The notes below the pieces were generated by a model. That model saw only the letters and a program-made list of their open reading frames with translations, searched no databases and was not told the origin of the DNA. The position numbers and the translations under genes were made by a program. Below, piece by piece: positions 1-7,630 of a stretch of 19,893 nt of DNA (position 1 is its first letter; every line of letters starts with the position of its first letter). Source of the stretch: Bacteroidales bacterium (GTDB lineage: Bacteria > Bacteroidota > Bacteroidia > Bacteroidales > Bacteroidaceae); the NCBI GenBank assembly GCA_004558865.1, contig SFCY01000033.1, forward strand, positions 1-19,893, in the 5' to 3' direction.

Positions 1-13
1 GTCGCACAGTTGT

Positions 14-79
14 GTGACAGCTGTTCTATTGTTGCGTGACGGTTGTTCTATTGTTGTGTGACAGTTGCCACACAACATG
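14..79. repeat. 22-bp imperfect tandem repeat array (left)
   Basis: Three units with an exact 22-base period start at 14, 36 and 58. Each opens with GTGACRGYTG (R = A or G, Y = C or T). Units 1 and 2 continue with TTCTATTGTTG; unit 3 diverges after the core. Bases 1-13 may be the end of a further unit cut off by the window edge. The end of unit 2 and unit 3 contain a perfect 8-bp inverted repeat, GTTGTGTG (53-60) and CACACAAC (69-76). A related array with the same period and core lies at 19388-19475. The units touch each other without spacers, so this is not CRISPR. Confidence 0.8.
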
Positions 80-109
80 GATGTCCCACGCCTGTAGGTC
101 GCCCCAAAG

Positions 110-270
110 TTACGGATTTTTCTTCATACGATCTCCTTTTTTAAGAAATTTTCTTTGTGGCTTACCCACTTTTTCTTCAACTCGCCAGAACAAAGGGCAG
201 CCTCTGCTGGTGTTTTCCAATCAAGGCTCATGTGCAGACGCTCGTTGTTATAGAAGTCTGAATAAGGTTG
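110..270 (-). pseudogene. C-terminal remnant of an IS3-type transposase (integrase core)
   Basis: Read on the minus strand, this stretch encodes the end of an integrase-core (DDE, rve) transposase. It includes DFYNNERLHMSLDWKTPAEA, followed by a lysine-rich tail and a TAA stop at 110-112. The FYNNERxHxSLxxxTPxEA pattern is typical of the C-terminus of IS3-family OrfB. Recognisable similarity begins near base 270, and a TGA stop lies a little further upstream in the same frame. The catalytic domain, OrfA and a clear inverted-repeat end are all missing, so it cannot be functional. The reading frame within the fragment is intact, which suggests fairly recent decay or a truncating rearrangement. 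No full-length gene lies in bases 1-388. Confidence 0.72.
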
Positions 271-355
271 CGGAATTAAGGATGAACAAAGGAAAACGTT
301 GAGATAGAATCAATAATTTTCCCCCAAAAAAATCCTGCATATAAAATAAAATTGT

Positions 356-363
356 TATCTTTG
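356..363 (+). promoter_or_regulatory. Bacteroidetes -7 promoter box upstream of the aminotransferase
   Basis: TATCTTTG matches the TAnnTTTG -7 consensus and lies 25 bases before the ATG at 389, giving a leader of about 20 bases. No good TTTG -33 element is seen at the usual 19-base spacing, so the promoter is incomplete by eye. The leader contains an AT-rich 12-bp palindrome (373-384), which may be only composition. Confidence 0.6.
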
Positions 364-388
364 CGTGCTAATATTAAATTTAATTGCT

Positions 389-1594
389 ATGCCAAAAATA
401 TCAAATCGTGGTTTGGAAATGCCCGAGTCACCAATCAGAAAATTGGCTCCTTTGGCAGCAGCGGCACGAAACCGTGGAATCAAAGTCTACCACCTGAACA
501 TCGGCCAGCCCGACCTGCCCACTCCCCAATGTGGACTCGACGCTCTGAAGCACATCGACCGCAATGTGCTTGAATACTCTCCCTCACAGGGATTCCTCAG
601 CTACAGGGAGAAGCTATGCGCGTTCTACAAGAGATTCAACATCATCGTGGAACCCGACGACATCATCGTCACCGCCGGCGGTTCCGAGGCCGTGCTCTTC
701 GCCTTCATGAGTTGCCTCAACCCGGGAGACGAGATCATCATCCCCGAGCCGGCCTACGCCAACTATGTGTCGTTCGCCATCTCGGCGGGAGCCAAGATCC
801 GCACCATACCCACCACCATAGAGGAGGGCTTCGCCCTGCCCCACGTGGAGCAGTTTGAAAAGCTCATCAATGAGCACACGCGGGCCATCATGATCTGCAA
901 CCCCAACAACCCTACCGGCTACCTCTATACACGCCGCGAGATGAACCAGATTCGCGACTTGGTGAAGAAATACGACCTTTACCTCTTCTCCGACGAGGTT
1001 TACCGCGAATACATCTACACGGGCTCTCCCTATATCTCGGCCATGCACTTGGAGGGCATAGAGCAGAACACAGTGCTCATCGACTCCGTGTCGAAACGCT
1101 ACAGCGAGTGCGGCATCCGCATTGGCTGCCTGATAACAAAGAACGCCGAGGTGAGGCAGACCGTGATGAAATTCTGCCAGGCCCGCCTCTCTCCCCCACT
1201 CTTGGGACAGATAGTGGCCGAGGCCTCACTCGACGCTCCCCAGGACTACTATCGTGAGGTGTATGACGAATATTGCGAGCGCCGCAAATGCCTCATCGAC
1301 GGGCTGAACCGCATCAAAGGCGTCTACTCTCCCATCCCCATGGGAGCCTTCTACACAGTGGCCAAGCTCCCCGTCGACGACAGCGAGAAATTCTGCCGCT
1401 GGTGTCTGGAAGAGTTCGACTATGAGGGCGAGACCGTTATGATGGCTCCCGCCGCCGGCTTCTACACCACTCCAGGCGCCGGGCGCAACCAGGTGAGAAT
1501 CGCCTACGTGCTGAAAAAGGAAGATCTCTGCCGCGCCTTGATCGTGCTGAAGAAGGCCTTGGAGACCTACCCCGGCAGGGTGGACGACGAATAA
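389..1594 (+). CDS. PLP-dependent class I/II aminotransferase
   Basis: A fold-type I pyridoxal-phosphate aminotransferase of 401 residues, of the aspartate/aromatic aminotransferase superfamily. It would transfer an amino group between an amino acid and a 2-oxo acid in the cytoplasm; the substrate cannot be read from sequence. Visible signatures are NIGQPDLPTP near the N-terminus, NPNNPTG (171-177), SDEVYREY with the PLP-ring aspartate D202 and Y205, and SVSKRYSECGIRIG with the Schiff-base lysine K236. An upstream in-frame ATG at 365 is rejected because it falls almost on the promoter box and would add eight unconserved residues; the ATG at 389 gives the usual MPxISxRG start. It is the first gene of the + strand group. 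The 256-base gap to the next gene makes an operon uncertain. Confidence 0.93.
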   Translation: MPKISNRGLEMPESPIRKLAPLAAAARNRGIKVYHLNIGQPDLPTPQCGLDALKHIDRNVLEYSPSQGFLSYREKLCAFYKRFNIIVEPDDIIVTAGGSEAVLFAFMSCLNPGDEIIIPEPAYANYVSFAISAGAKIRTIPTTIEEGFALPHVEQFEKLINEHTRAIMICNPNNPTGYLYTRREMNQIRDLVKKYDLYLFSDEVYREYIYTGSPYISAMHLEGIEQNTVLIDSVSKRYSECGIRIGCLITKNAEVRQTVMKFCQARLSPPLLGQIVAEASLDAPQDYYREVYDEYCERRKCLIDGLNRIKGVYSPIPMGAFYTVAKLPVDDSEKFCRWCLEEFDYEGETVMMAPAAGFYTTPGAGRNQVRIAYVLKKEDLCRALIVLKKALETYPGRVDDE

Positions 1595-1850
1595 AGACAA
1601 AAACGCTCCCGCCAAGCCAAGCGGACCTGTGTCCAAGCGCGCCGCAAGCCAGGACAGTCCAATAAGGATTGCGCGGACGCTGGTTTATGACAAGCCAAAA
1701 GGAGGCGGGGACCAGCATGTCCCAACCCAGCCATAGCGGGAAGGAGGAAGCGCAAGCAAACCCTCCGCCCAAGCCGAATGGGCGAGGGCCAAACTTGCCC
1801 CACGCCAAGACAAGGCGCAACATGCGCACACAAGAGAAAAATATACAAAC
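1595..1850 (+). other. 256-base intergenic region, C-rich with repeated CAAGCC/CCAAG words
   Basis: No credible gene is seen. A 61-codon frame at 1669-1854 encodes only hydrophilic low-complexity sequence and runs into the next start codon. The text is unusually C/G-rich for Bacteroidales intergenic DNA and repeats short words such as CCAAGC, CAAGCC and GCGCAAG at least six times. Small possible hairpins include GCTGGT (from about 1680) with ACCAGC about 20 bases further on, and GCCC...GGGC in the second half. No TAnnTTTG box is visible here, so the permease downstream may depend on read-through from the aminotransferase. Confidence 0.5.
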
Positions 1851-3101
1851 ATGAACTTACCTCTTTTTATAGCCAAACGAATCTTCACCGCAGAGGGCGA
1901 AGACAAACGTCACGTTTCCAAACCTGCCATACGCATCGCCACGGCCGGCGTGGCCATCGGACTGGCGGTGATGATTGTGAGCGTTTGCGTGGTGATGGGG
2001 TTTAAGCACACTGTGCAGGGAAAGGTGAAGGGCTTCGGCGGCGACATGCAAGTGGCCGAATTCACCACACTGCAAAGCTCTGAGCAATACCCCATAGTGA
2101 TGGACGACTCCATGGTCAACGCCCTTAGCCGTCTGAAAGGCATAGCCCACGCGGAGCGCTTCGCTATGAAAGAGGGCATTTTGAAGACCGACAACGACTT
2201 CCTCGGTGTGCAGTTGAAAGGCGTTGCCGAGGAATTCGACCCCAAATTCATCCAACAAAACATGGTGAGCGGCACCGTGCCCCACTTCTCCAGCAAACGG
2301 GACGGCAACAAGATTCTCATATCCAAGCAGATGGCCGACAAACTGCAGCTGAAGTCGGGCGACCGGGTGTTTGCCTACTTCATAGACAAAGATGGGCTGC
2401 GCACCCGCAGGTTCACCATTAGTGGAATCTACCAGACCAACCTCTCGCTCTACGACAAGGTGATTGTCTACGCCGACCTCCACACCGTGGTGAGGCTCAA
2501 TGGCTGGGAACCCGACCAGGCCACCGGAGCCGAACTCACCGTGGCCTCGCCCCAAGAGCTGCCCATAGCAGAGCAGCAAGTGATGGAAACGGTGAACCGC
2601 AAGGTGGACAAGTATGGAGCCACCTATTCCTTCAAGACCATACGCGAGATCAATCCGCAGATATTCGCCTGGCTCGATCTCCTGGACATGAACGTCTGGA
2701 TTATCTTGGCTCTAATGATAGCCGTGTCGGGTGTCACCATGATTTCCGGCCTGCTCATCATCATCCTCGAGCGCTCGGGCATGATTGGCATCCTCAAGGC
2801 CTTGGGGGCGCGCAACGGACTCATCCGCCACACCTTCCTATGGTTCGCCACATTCATCATCGGCCGCGGACTCCTCTTCGGCAACCTGATTGGACTGGGC
2901 ATTGTGGCCCTGCAAGCCTCCACGGGACTTGTGAAGCTCGACCCCGCCACCTACTATGTGAACGCTGTCCCCGTGGAAGTGGACGGCTTGTGGATAGTGG
3001 CGCTCAACGTGGCCACACTCATAATCTGCGTCTCCGTGCTGATCGCCCCAAGCTATCTCATTTCCCATATCCATCCGGCAAAAAGCATGAAATATGAGTA
3101 A
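1851..3101 (+). CDS. FtsX/LolC/LolE-type ABC transporter permease (lipoprotein-releasing family)
   Basis: A 416-residue inner-membrane protein with the layout of LolC/LolE permeases. It has one transmembrane helix near residues 27-50, a periplasmic MacB-like core domain (about 55-270), then three helices (about 282-306, 329-355 and 376-400). After the second helix comes the family signature: an ER pair (307-308) then GILKALGA (313-320), the coupling region that contacts the ATPase. In the family these permeases extract lipoproteins from the inner membrane for transfer outward, working with a LolD-like ATPase. No ATPase gene is present in the window, so the partner must be encoded elsewhere. 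The ATG at 1851 gives the expected short cytoplasmic N-terminus; its leader is A-rich without a Shine-Dalgarno site, as is normal in this phylum. Confidence 0.88.
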   Translation: MNLPLFIAKRIFTAEGEDKRHVSKPAIRIATAGVAIGLAVMIVSVCVVMGFKHTVQGKVKGFGGDMQVAEFTTLQSSEQYPIVMDDSMVNALSRLKGIAHAERFAMKEGILKTDNDFLGVQLKGVAEEFDPKFIQQNMVSGTVPHFSSKRDGNKILISKQMADKLQLKSGDRVFAYFIDKDGLRTRRFTISGIYQTNLSLYDKVIVYADLHTVVRLNGWEPDQATGAELTVASPQELPIAEQQVMETVNRKVDKYGATYSFKTIREINPQIFAWLDLLDMNVWIILALMIAVSGVTMISGLLIIILERSGMIGILKALGARNGLIRHTFLWFATFIIGRGLLFGNLIGLGIVALQASTGLVKLDPATYYVNAVPVEVDGLWIVALNVATLIICVSVLIAPSYLISHIHPAKSMKYE

Positions 3102-3193
3102 CCGAAAAATAGAACAATTATCCCGCTAAAATGATAAGCGAGCATGACGAAAACGGAGGTAAAATAGGAAAAGATAGAGGAAAGGACAAAATA

Positions 3194-3261
3194 TTGCACA
3201 TTTTATTTTGGATTGAGCAAAATTGATATTACCTTTGCACAAAATTTCAAGGTTTGTGCAA
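3194..3261. promoter_or_regulatory. Candidate operator: three TTGCACA half-sites over the ligase promoter
   Basis: A perfect 9-bp inverted repeat, TTGCACAAA (3235-3243) and TTTGTGCAA (3253-3261) with a 9-base spacer, spans the end of the -7 box, the likely transcript start and the start codon. A third copy, TTGCACA, lies at 3194-3200, 41 bases (about four helical turns) upstream and just ahead of the -33 box. The left arm is only partly inside the predicted transcript, so a DNA operator is more likely than an RNA hairpin. Part of the left arm is ordinary -7 consensus (TTTGCA), which lowers the weight. The regulator is unknown. Confidence 0.45.
3207..3237 (+). promoter_or_regulatory. Promoter of the acyl-CoA ligase pair
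   Basis: TTTG at 3207-3210 (-33), then 19 bases, then TACCTTTG at 3230-3237 (-7): a full match to the Bacteroidetes housekeeping sigma consensus. The predicted transcript start near 3244 leaves a leader of only about 17 bases before the ATG at 3261. The preceding stretch, 3102-3206, holds no gene and is A-rich. Confidence 0.85.
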
Positions 3262-4928
3262 TGGAACCTTTAAAGAACTTCAACGCATACATTAAAGACA
3301 GTATCGTCAGGAACTGGAACGAAGATGCCCTCAGCGACTACAAAGGCATAACGCTCCAATATCATGATGTGGCCCGCAAGATCGAGAAGCTGCACATCAT
3401 GTTTGAGAGCATAGGCCTTAGGCAAGGCGACAAGGTGGCCCTCTGCGGCCGCAACAGTGCCAACTGGGGTGTCGTGTTCCTCGCCACGCTCACGTATGGA
3501 GCCGTGGCCGTTCCCATCCAGCATGAGTTTAAGCCCGAGCAGGTTTACAACATCATCAATCATTCGGAAGCCAAGTTGCTCTTCGTGGGCGACATTGTGG
3601 CCACCACGCTCGACCACGACAAGATGCCAAACCTGATGGCCATTGTCTACATTCCCGACCTGTCGGTGGTATTCACACGCTCTTTGGACCTGGAGAACGC
3701 GCGTGAGCACCTGAACGAGATGTTCGGCAGGAAATTCCCTAAATTCTTCGGCAAGGAACACATCAGCTACTACGAGGACAAGCCCGACGACCTGGCCCTC
3801 ATCAACTATACAAGCGGCACGACGGGCTTCTCCAAAGGGGTCATGCTCACCTATCGCTCGCTCTTGGGCAATGTGGCCTGGGCCCACAAGACCTTGGGTC
3901 CCGTCACGAAGCCAGGCGAGAACACCCTCTCGTTCCTGCCATTGGCCCACATGTATGGCCTGATGCTCGACTTCCTGTTCGGATTCACTTACGGGCTCCA
4001 TATCCATTTCCTCACTCGCCTGCCCAGTCCCACGCTGGTTTCGGAGACTCTGCAGGAGCTTCGCCCAAGCCTTATCGCAAGCGTGCCGTTGGTGCTTGAG
4101 AAGATTGTGCGCAAGAAGGTGTTCCCCATCGTGGAGACCAACAGGATGAAACTGATGCTGAACATGCCATTGGTCAGCCACAAGGTGAAAGAACACGTGC
4201 GCGACCTCGTGATGAAGGAATTTGGCGGCAATGTCAAGGAACTCATCATCGGCGGCGCAGGACTCAACAAGGAGGTGGAGCGATTCCTGATGGACATCCA
4301 CTTCCCCTTGGCCGTGGGCTATGGCGCCACCGAGACGGGGCCCATGATCAGCTTCTGCCACCACGAGGAGCTCAAGCCTGGCTCCTGCGGCAGGGCAGTG
4401 TCGAACATGACGGTGAGAATCCTCAGCGACGACCCCGCACACAAGCCGGGCGAGATCATCACACGGGGAGAGAACGTGATGACCGGCTACTACAAGAACC
4501 CGGAAGCCACCAAGGCCGCCATCGATGAGAACGGATGGTTCCACACGGGCGACTTGGGAACGATGGATGAGGGAGGACTCATCTATATACGCGGACGCAT
4601 CAAGAACATGCTGCTCGGTGCCGACGGCCAAAATGTGTATCCAGAGGAGATTGAGAACAAGCTCAACAACATGGCGATGGTCAACGAAAGCCTCGTGATC
4701 CAAAAGGGCAACAAGCTCATCGGACTCGTGCATCCCGACATGGAGGCCGCAAACTCGCTGGGACTCACCCAGGACGAGCTGCTGAAAATCATGGAGCAGA
4801 ACCGCCGGGACCTCAATGCCGCGCTGCCACAATATTGCAAGTTGGCCGCCATCGTGCTTCGGGAGAAAGAGTTTGAGAAGACACCCAAGAAGAGCATCAA
4901 AAGATACTTATATCAGAACGCACTATAA
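3261..4928 (+). CDS. AMP-forming acyl-CoA ligase / long-chain fatty acid-CoA ligase family, copy 1
   Basis: A 555-residue adenylate-forming enzyme (ANL superfamily) that should activate a carboxylic acid, probably a fatty acid, with ATP and load it onto CoA. Visible motifs are the phosphate-binding loop YTSGTTGFSKG (183-193), YGATETGP from Y354, GWFHTGDLG, and the C-terminal TPKKSIKR, where K544 is the likely catalytic lysine. The length is usual for bacterial long-chain ligases. An upstream in-frame TTG at 3213 is rejected because it precedes the -7 box; the ATG at 3261 gives a normal N-terminus. It is followed 15 bases later by a close paralogue, so the two are almost certainly co-transcribed. 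Chain length and substrate are not readable, and activity toward other acids is possible. Confidence 0.9.
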   Translation: MEPLKNFNAYIKDSIVRNWNEDALSDYKGITLQYHDVARKIEKLHIMFESIGLRQGDKVALCGRNSANWGVVFLATLTYGAVAVPIQHEFKPEQVYNIINHSEAKLLFVGDIVATTLDHDKMPNLMAIVYIPDLSVVFTRSLDLENAREHLNEMFGRKFPKFFGKEHISYYEDKPDDLALINYTSGTTGFSKGVMLTYRSLLGNVAWAHKTLGPVTKPGENTLSFLPLAHMYGLMLDFLFGFTYGLHIHFLTRLPSPTLVSETLQELRPSLIASVPLVLEKIVRKKVFPIVETNRMKLMLNMPLVSHKVKEHVRDLVMKEFGGNVKELIIGGAGLNKEVERFLMDIHFPLAVGYGATETGPMISFCHHEELKPGSCGRAVSNMTVRILSDDPAHKPGEIITRGENVMTGYYKNPEATKAAIDENGWFHTGDLGTMDEGGLIYIRGRIKNMLLGADGQNVYPEEIENKLNNMAMVNESLVIQKGNKLIGLVHPDMEAANSLGLTQDELLKIMEQNRRDLNAALPQYCKLAAIVLREKEFEKTPKKSIKRYLYQNAL

Positions 4929-4943
4929 TCAAACCACACAAAT

Positions 4944-6605
4944 ATGGATAGAATTCCATGCTTCAACCAATATATCCAGAAGTCAATCATCGACAACTGG
5001 GACAAGGACGCGCTGACCGACTTCAAGGGGCAGACCCTGCAGTATCATGATGTGGCACGCAAGATTGAAAAGCTCCACATCCTCTTTGAGAGCAGCGGAC
5101 TCAACAAGGGGGACAAGGTGGCGCTCTGCGGACGCAACAGCGCCAACTGGGCCGTAGCCTTCCTGGCAACGCTCACTTATGGAGCCATCGCCGTTCCCAT
5201 CCTGCATGAATTTACCGCCGATCAGATCCACAACATCGTCAACCACTCTGAAGCCAAGCTGCTCTTTGTGGGCGACGTGGTGGCCACCGAGATAGACCCA
5301 ACGAACATGCCGCTGCTGGAGGGCATCGTCTACATACCCGACTATTCGCTGGTGATTTCGCGCACCGACAAGCTGACCTACGCACGCGAGCATCTGAACG
5401 AGATGTTCGGCAAGAAGTTTCCCAAGTACTTCCGCAAGGAACACGTGAATTACTACATGGACCAGAATCCCGACGAACTGGCCATGATCAACTACACCAG
5501 CGGCACGACAGGGTTCTCGAAAGGCGTGATGATTCCCTACCGCGCGCTGTGGAGCAACGCCGACTTCGCCTTGACCAATGTGGGGCCGCACCTTAACCCC
5601 GGCGACTCGGTAATCAGCATCCTGCCCATGGCCCACATGTACGGCATGGCATTCGAGTTTATGTTCGAGTTTCTTCACGGTTGCCACATCTACTACCTTA
5701 CACGCGTTCCCTCGCCGGCCATCATCGCCCAGTCGTTTGCAGAGGTGAAGCCGAAAATCATCATCTCCGTGCCGCTCGTCATCGAGAAAATCATCAAGAA
5801 GAAAGTTTTCCCCAAGATACAGAACAACCGAATGCGGCTCCTGCTCAACATGCCCATCATCAAGGACAAAATCGACGACAGGATTTGCGACCAGGTGTCA
5901 AAGGCGTTCGGCGGAGAATTCTACGAGGTCATCATCGGTGGGGCTGCCTTCAACCAGGAGGTGGAACGCTTCCTCCACCGCATCGGATTCCACTACACTG
6001 TAGGCTACGGGGCCACGGAATGCGCCCCCATCATCGCCTACGCCGACTACAAGACCTACGTGCCGGGCTCCAGTGGCCGGGCAGCACTCCACATGCAGGT
6101 GAGGATTGACAGCCCCGACCCCGCCAACACTCCCGGCGAGATTCTCTGCAAGGGTCCCAACGTGATGTTGGGCTACTACAAGAATGAGGAGGCCACGAAA
6201 GCTGTGCTCGATGAGGATGGCTGGTTCCACACCGGCGACCTCGGCACCATGGACGCAGGGGGCAACATCTTCATCAAGGGACGCTCCAAGAACATGCTCC
6301 TCGGCTCGAATGGACAAAACATCTATCCCGAAGAAATCGAGGACGCGCTCAACTCGCTGCCGATGGGGGTGGAAAGCGTTGTGGTGCAGCGCAACGAAAA
6401 GCTCTACGCTTTGGTGTATCCCGACTTCGACATGATGAAGAACATGGGCTTCAACAAGGACGACCTGAAGTCTGTGATGGAACAGAACAGGCAGAACCTC
6501 AACAACAGCCTGCCTGGCTACAGCAAGATTGCCGGAATAGAGATTCACGACGAGGAGTTTGCCAAGACTCCCAAACGCTCCATTAAACGTTATCTTTACA
6601 GCTGA
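4944..6605 (+). CDS. AMP-forming acyl-CoA ligase / long-chain fatty acid-CoA ligase family, copy 2
   Basis: A 553-residue paralogue of the preceding gene, collinear over its whole length and roughly two-thirds identical by eye. Long identical blocks include LQYHDVARKIEKLHI and CGRNSANW. It retains all the catalytic motifs: YTSGTTGFSKG (184-194), YGATECAP (from Y355, with C-A where copy 1 has T-G), GWFHTGDLG, and the C-terminal TPKRSIKR. Both copies therefore look active. The differences are concentrated in the middle of the N-terminal domain, around the likely acyl-binding region, for example the stretch after each LPxAHMYG motif. This suggests different acyl preferences, which is inference. 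It is the last gene of the unit and is followed by a strong hairpin. Confidence 0.9.
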   Translation: MDRIPCFNQYIQKSIIDNWDKDALTDFKGQTLQYHDVARKIEKLHILFESSGLNKGDKVALCGRNSANWAVAFLATLTYGAIAVPILHEFTADQIHNIVNHSEAKLLFVGDVVATEIDPTNMPLLEGIVYIPDYSLVISRTDKLTYAREHLNEMFGKKFPKYFRKEHVNYYMDQNPDELAMINYTSGTTGFSKGVMIPYRALWSNADFALTNVGPHLNPGDSVISILPMAHMYGMAFEFMFEFLHGCHIYYLTRVPSPAIIAQSFAEVKPKIIISVPLVIEKIIKKKVFPKIQNNRMRLLLNMPIIKDKIDDRICDQVSKAFGGEFYEVIIGGAAFNQEVERFLHRIGFHYTVGYGATECAPIIAYADYKTYVPGSSGRAALHMQVRIDSPDPANTPGEILCKGPNVMLGYYKNEEATKAVLDEDGWFHTGDLGTMDAGGNIFIKGRSKNMLLGSNGQNIYPEEIEDALNSLPMGVESVVVQRNEKLYALVYPDFDMMKNMGFNKDDLKSVMEQNRQNLNNSLPGYSKIAGIEIHDEEFAKTPKRSIKRYLYS

Positions 6606-6627
6606 TTCCATTCCCAACCTACATATT

Positions 6628-6667
6628 GACAAAGGAGCGTCGGGCATCGACCCGGCGCTCCTTTGTC
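6628..6667 (+). terminator. Hairpin terminator after the ligase pair
   Basis: GACAAAGGAGCG (6628-6639) pairs perfectly with CGCTCCTTTGTC (6656-6667), and an inner CGGG/CCCG extends the stem. It lies 22 bases after the stop of the second ligase, between convergent genes. There is no long T-run after it, so termination is inferred from position and stem strength. Confidence 0.65.
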
Positions 6668-6686
6668 GTATCCTTTCCATTCATCC

Positions 6687-6720
6687 TTTGCGGGTGGGGT
6701 TGGCTCCACGACCCAGCAAA
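6687..6720. repeat. Imperfect hairpin in the convergent intergenic region
   Basis: TTTGC (6687-6691) pairs with GCAAA (6716-6720), and the inner GTGGGG/CTCCAC extends it with one wobble and small bulges. It lies downstream of both the second ligase and the GH25 gene and may help terminate the minus-strand transcript. There is no T-tract on either side. Confidence 0.35.
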
Positions 6721-6759
6721 AGCACTTGAGGCCCCTCTCGCCCGCGGGGGCGTAGGCCA

Positions 6760-7608
6760 TCAATATTCTTGGTCTTGGTTTCCAATGGTGAGTTTCTTCA
6801 AATCGTAGAAGCTTCCATTGTAGATGTTGAAATCAACATATCCCTTGATGCCCGGCAAGCGTCCGGCATCGGTGTGCTGCCAAAATTTCCATGGCCCCTT
6901 GTATTCCACCTTGTCCACGTAGTAGTGGGCTATCCAATAAGGATAGTCGTCGAAGACGGAGGCCGAGAGGTAAGTTTGCTTGAATTTGTAATAGGTATAG
7001 ATGATGGGTTTCACATGGTAGCGGTCCTCCACGATATGCAGCCATGTGAGCACGTCACGCTGGAAGTCCTCCACACTTCTGCCGGCTGGCTTGTGCTCTA
7101 TGTCAAGCACAGGAGGCAAGTCGCCGTCCTCAAGATGCACCTTGCTCAGAAAGAAATAGGCCTGCTCGCGCGGAGCCGACTTGTCGTTCCAAAAATGGTA
7201 GGCGCCACGTATGAAGCCATAGTCGCGCGCAGCTTGGAAATTTTCATAGAAGTTCTCGTCCAAGCGCTTGTCGCCTTCCGTCGACTTGATGATGATGAAG
7301 CGCAAGGGGCAGCCACTTATCATACCGTTGCGCAACTCCACCCAGTCTATCTTGCCTTGATAATGGGAGATGTCTATGCCATGAATCTCGTAGCCCTGGG
7401 GATAGCGGGCGTCGCCATAGAGGGCGCGCCAACGGAAGCCCGTGGGACTGACGAAGAAATAATAGAAAATCCAAACATAGACAAATACAAGAACCAGTCC
7501 ACCCAACCACCAGAACCACCTTGGCAAACGCGCGTGCAACGCACGCCAACTGAATCCAGTCGTTTTGTCAGGATGAATCTTTTCAGGAGGATTGGGTGAA
7601 CTGGTCAT
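6760..7608 (-). CDS. Membrane-anchored GH25 lysozyme (muramidase)
   Basis: A 282-residue glycoside hydrolase family 25 protein. GH25 enzymes cut the beta-1,4 bond between N-acetylmuramic acid and N-acetylglucosamine in peptidoglycan. The family hallmarks are visible: HGIDISHYQG with D79, IIIKSTEG, GAYHFW, and the catalytic pair in VLDIEH (D169 and E171). The C-terminal YWIAHYY and WQHTD motifs complete the barrel. A basic N-terminus is followed by one hydrophobic helix (about 31-52) without a clear signal-peptidase site, so it is probably tethered to the inner membrane with its catalytic domain in the periplasm. It starts 22 bases after the pfp stop on the same strand and is likely read from the pfp transcript. 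A cell-wall remodelling role is more likely than defence or lysis, as no holin or phage gene is near. Confidence 0.9.
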   Translation of the reverse strand: MTSSPNPPEKIHPDKTTGFSWRALHARLPRWFWWLGGLVLVFVYVWIFYYFFVSPTGFRWRALYGDARYPQGYEIHGIDISHYQGKIDWVELRNGMISGCPLRFIIIKSTEGDKRLDENFYENFQAARDYGFIRGAYHFWNDKSAPREQAYFFLSKVHLEDGDLPPVLDIEHKPAGRSVEDFQRDVLTWLHIVEDRYHVKPIIYTYYKFKQTYLSASVFDDYPYWIAHYYVDKVEYKGPWKFWQHTDAGRLPGIKGYVDFNIYNGSFYDLKKLTIGNQDQEY

Positions 7609-7630
7609 TAAAAGTCAGGAATGTCTACGT

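Noticed and set aside
36..302. Possible 88-residue plus-strand protein at the left edge
   Set aside because: It runs across the tandem repeat and the opposite strand of the transposase remnant, which explains the sequence better.
1669..1854. Possible 61-residue small protein before the permease
   Set aside because: Low-complexity hydrophilic sequence with no start signal or conserved feature; the region is better described as a repeat-rich intergenic stretch.
3270..4832. A 520-codon open frame on the minus strand, antisense to the first acyl-CoA ligase
   Set aside because: It lies wholly within a well-supported ligase gene. Its protein is H/V/G-rich with no recognisable motif, and a similar antisense frame occurs opposite the second ligase, as expected from codon bias in GC-rich genes.
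6760..7608. Phage endolysin
   Set aside because: The GH25 protein has an N-terminal membrane anchor, follows pfp closely, and no holin, spanin or other phage gene is near.
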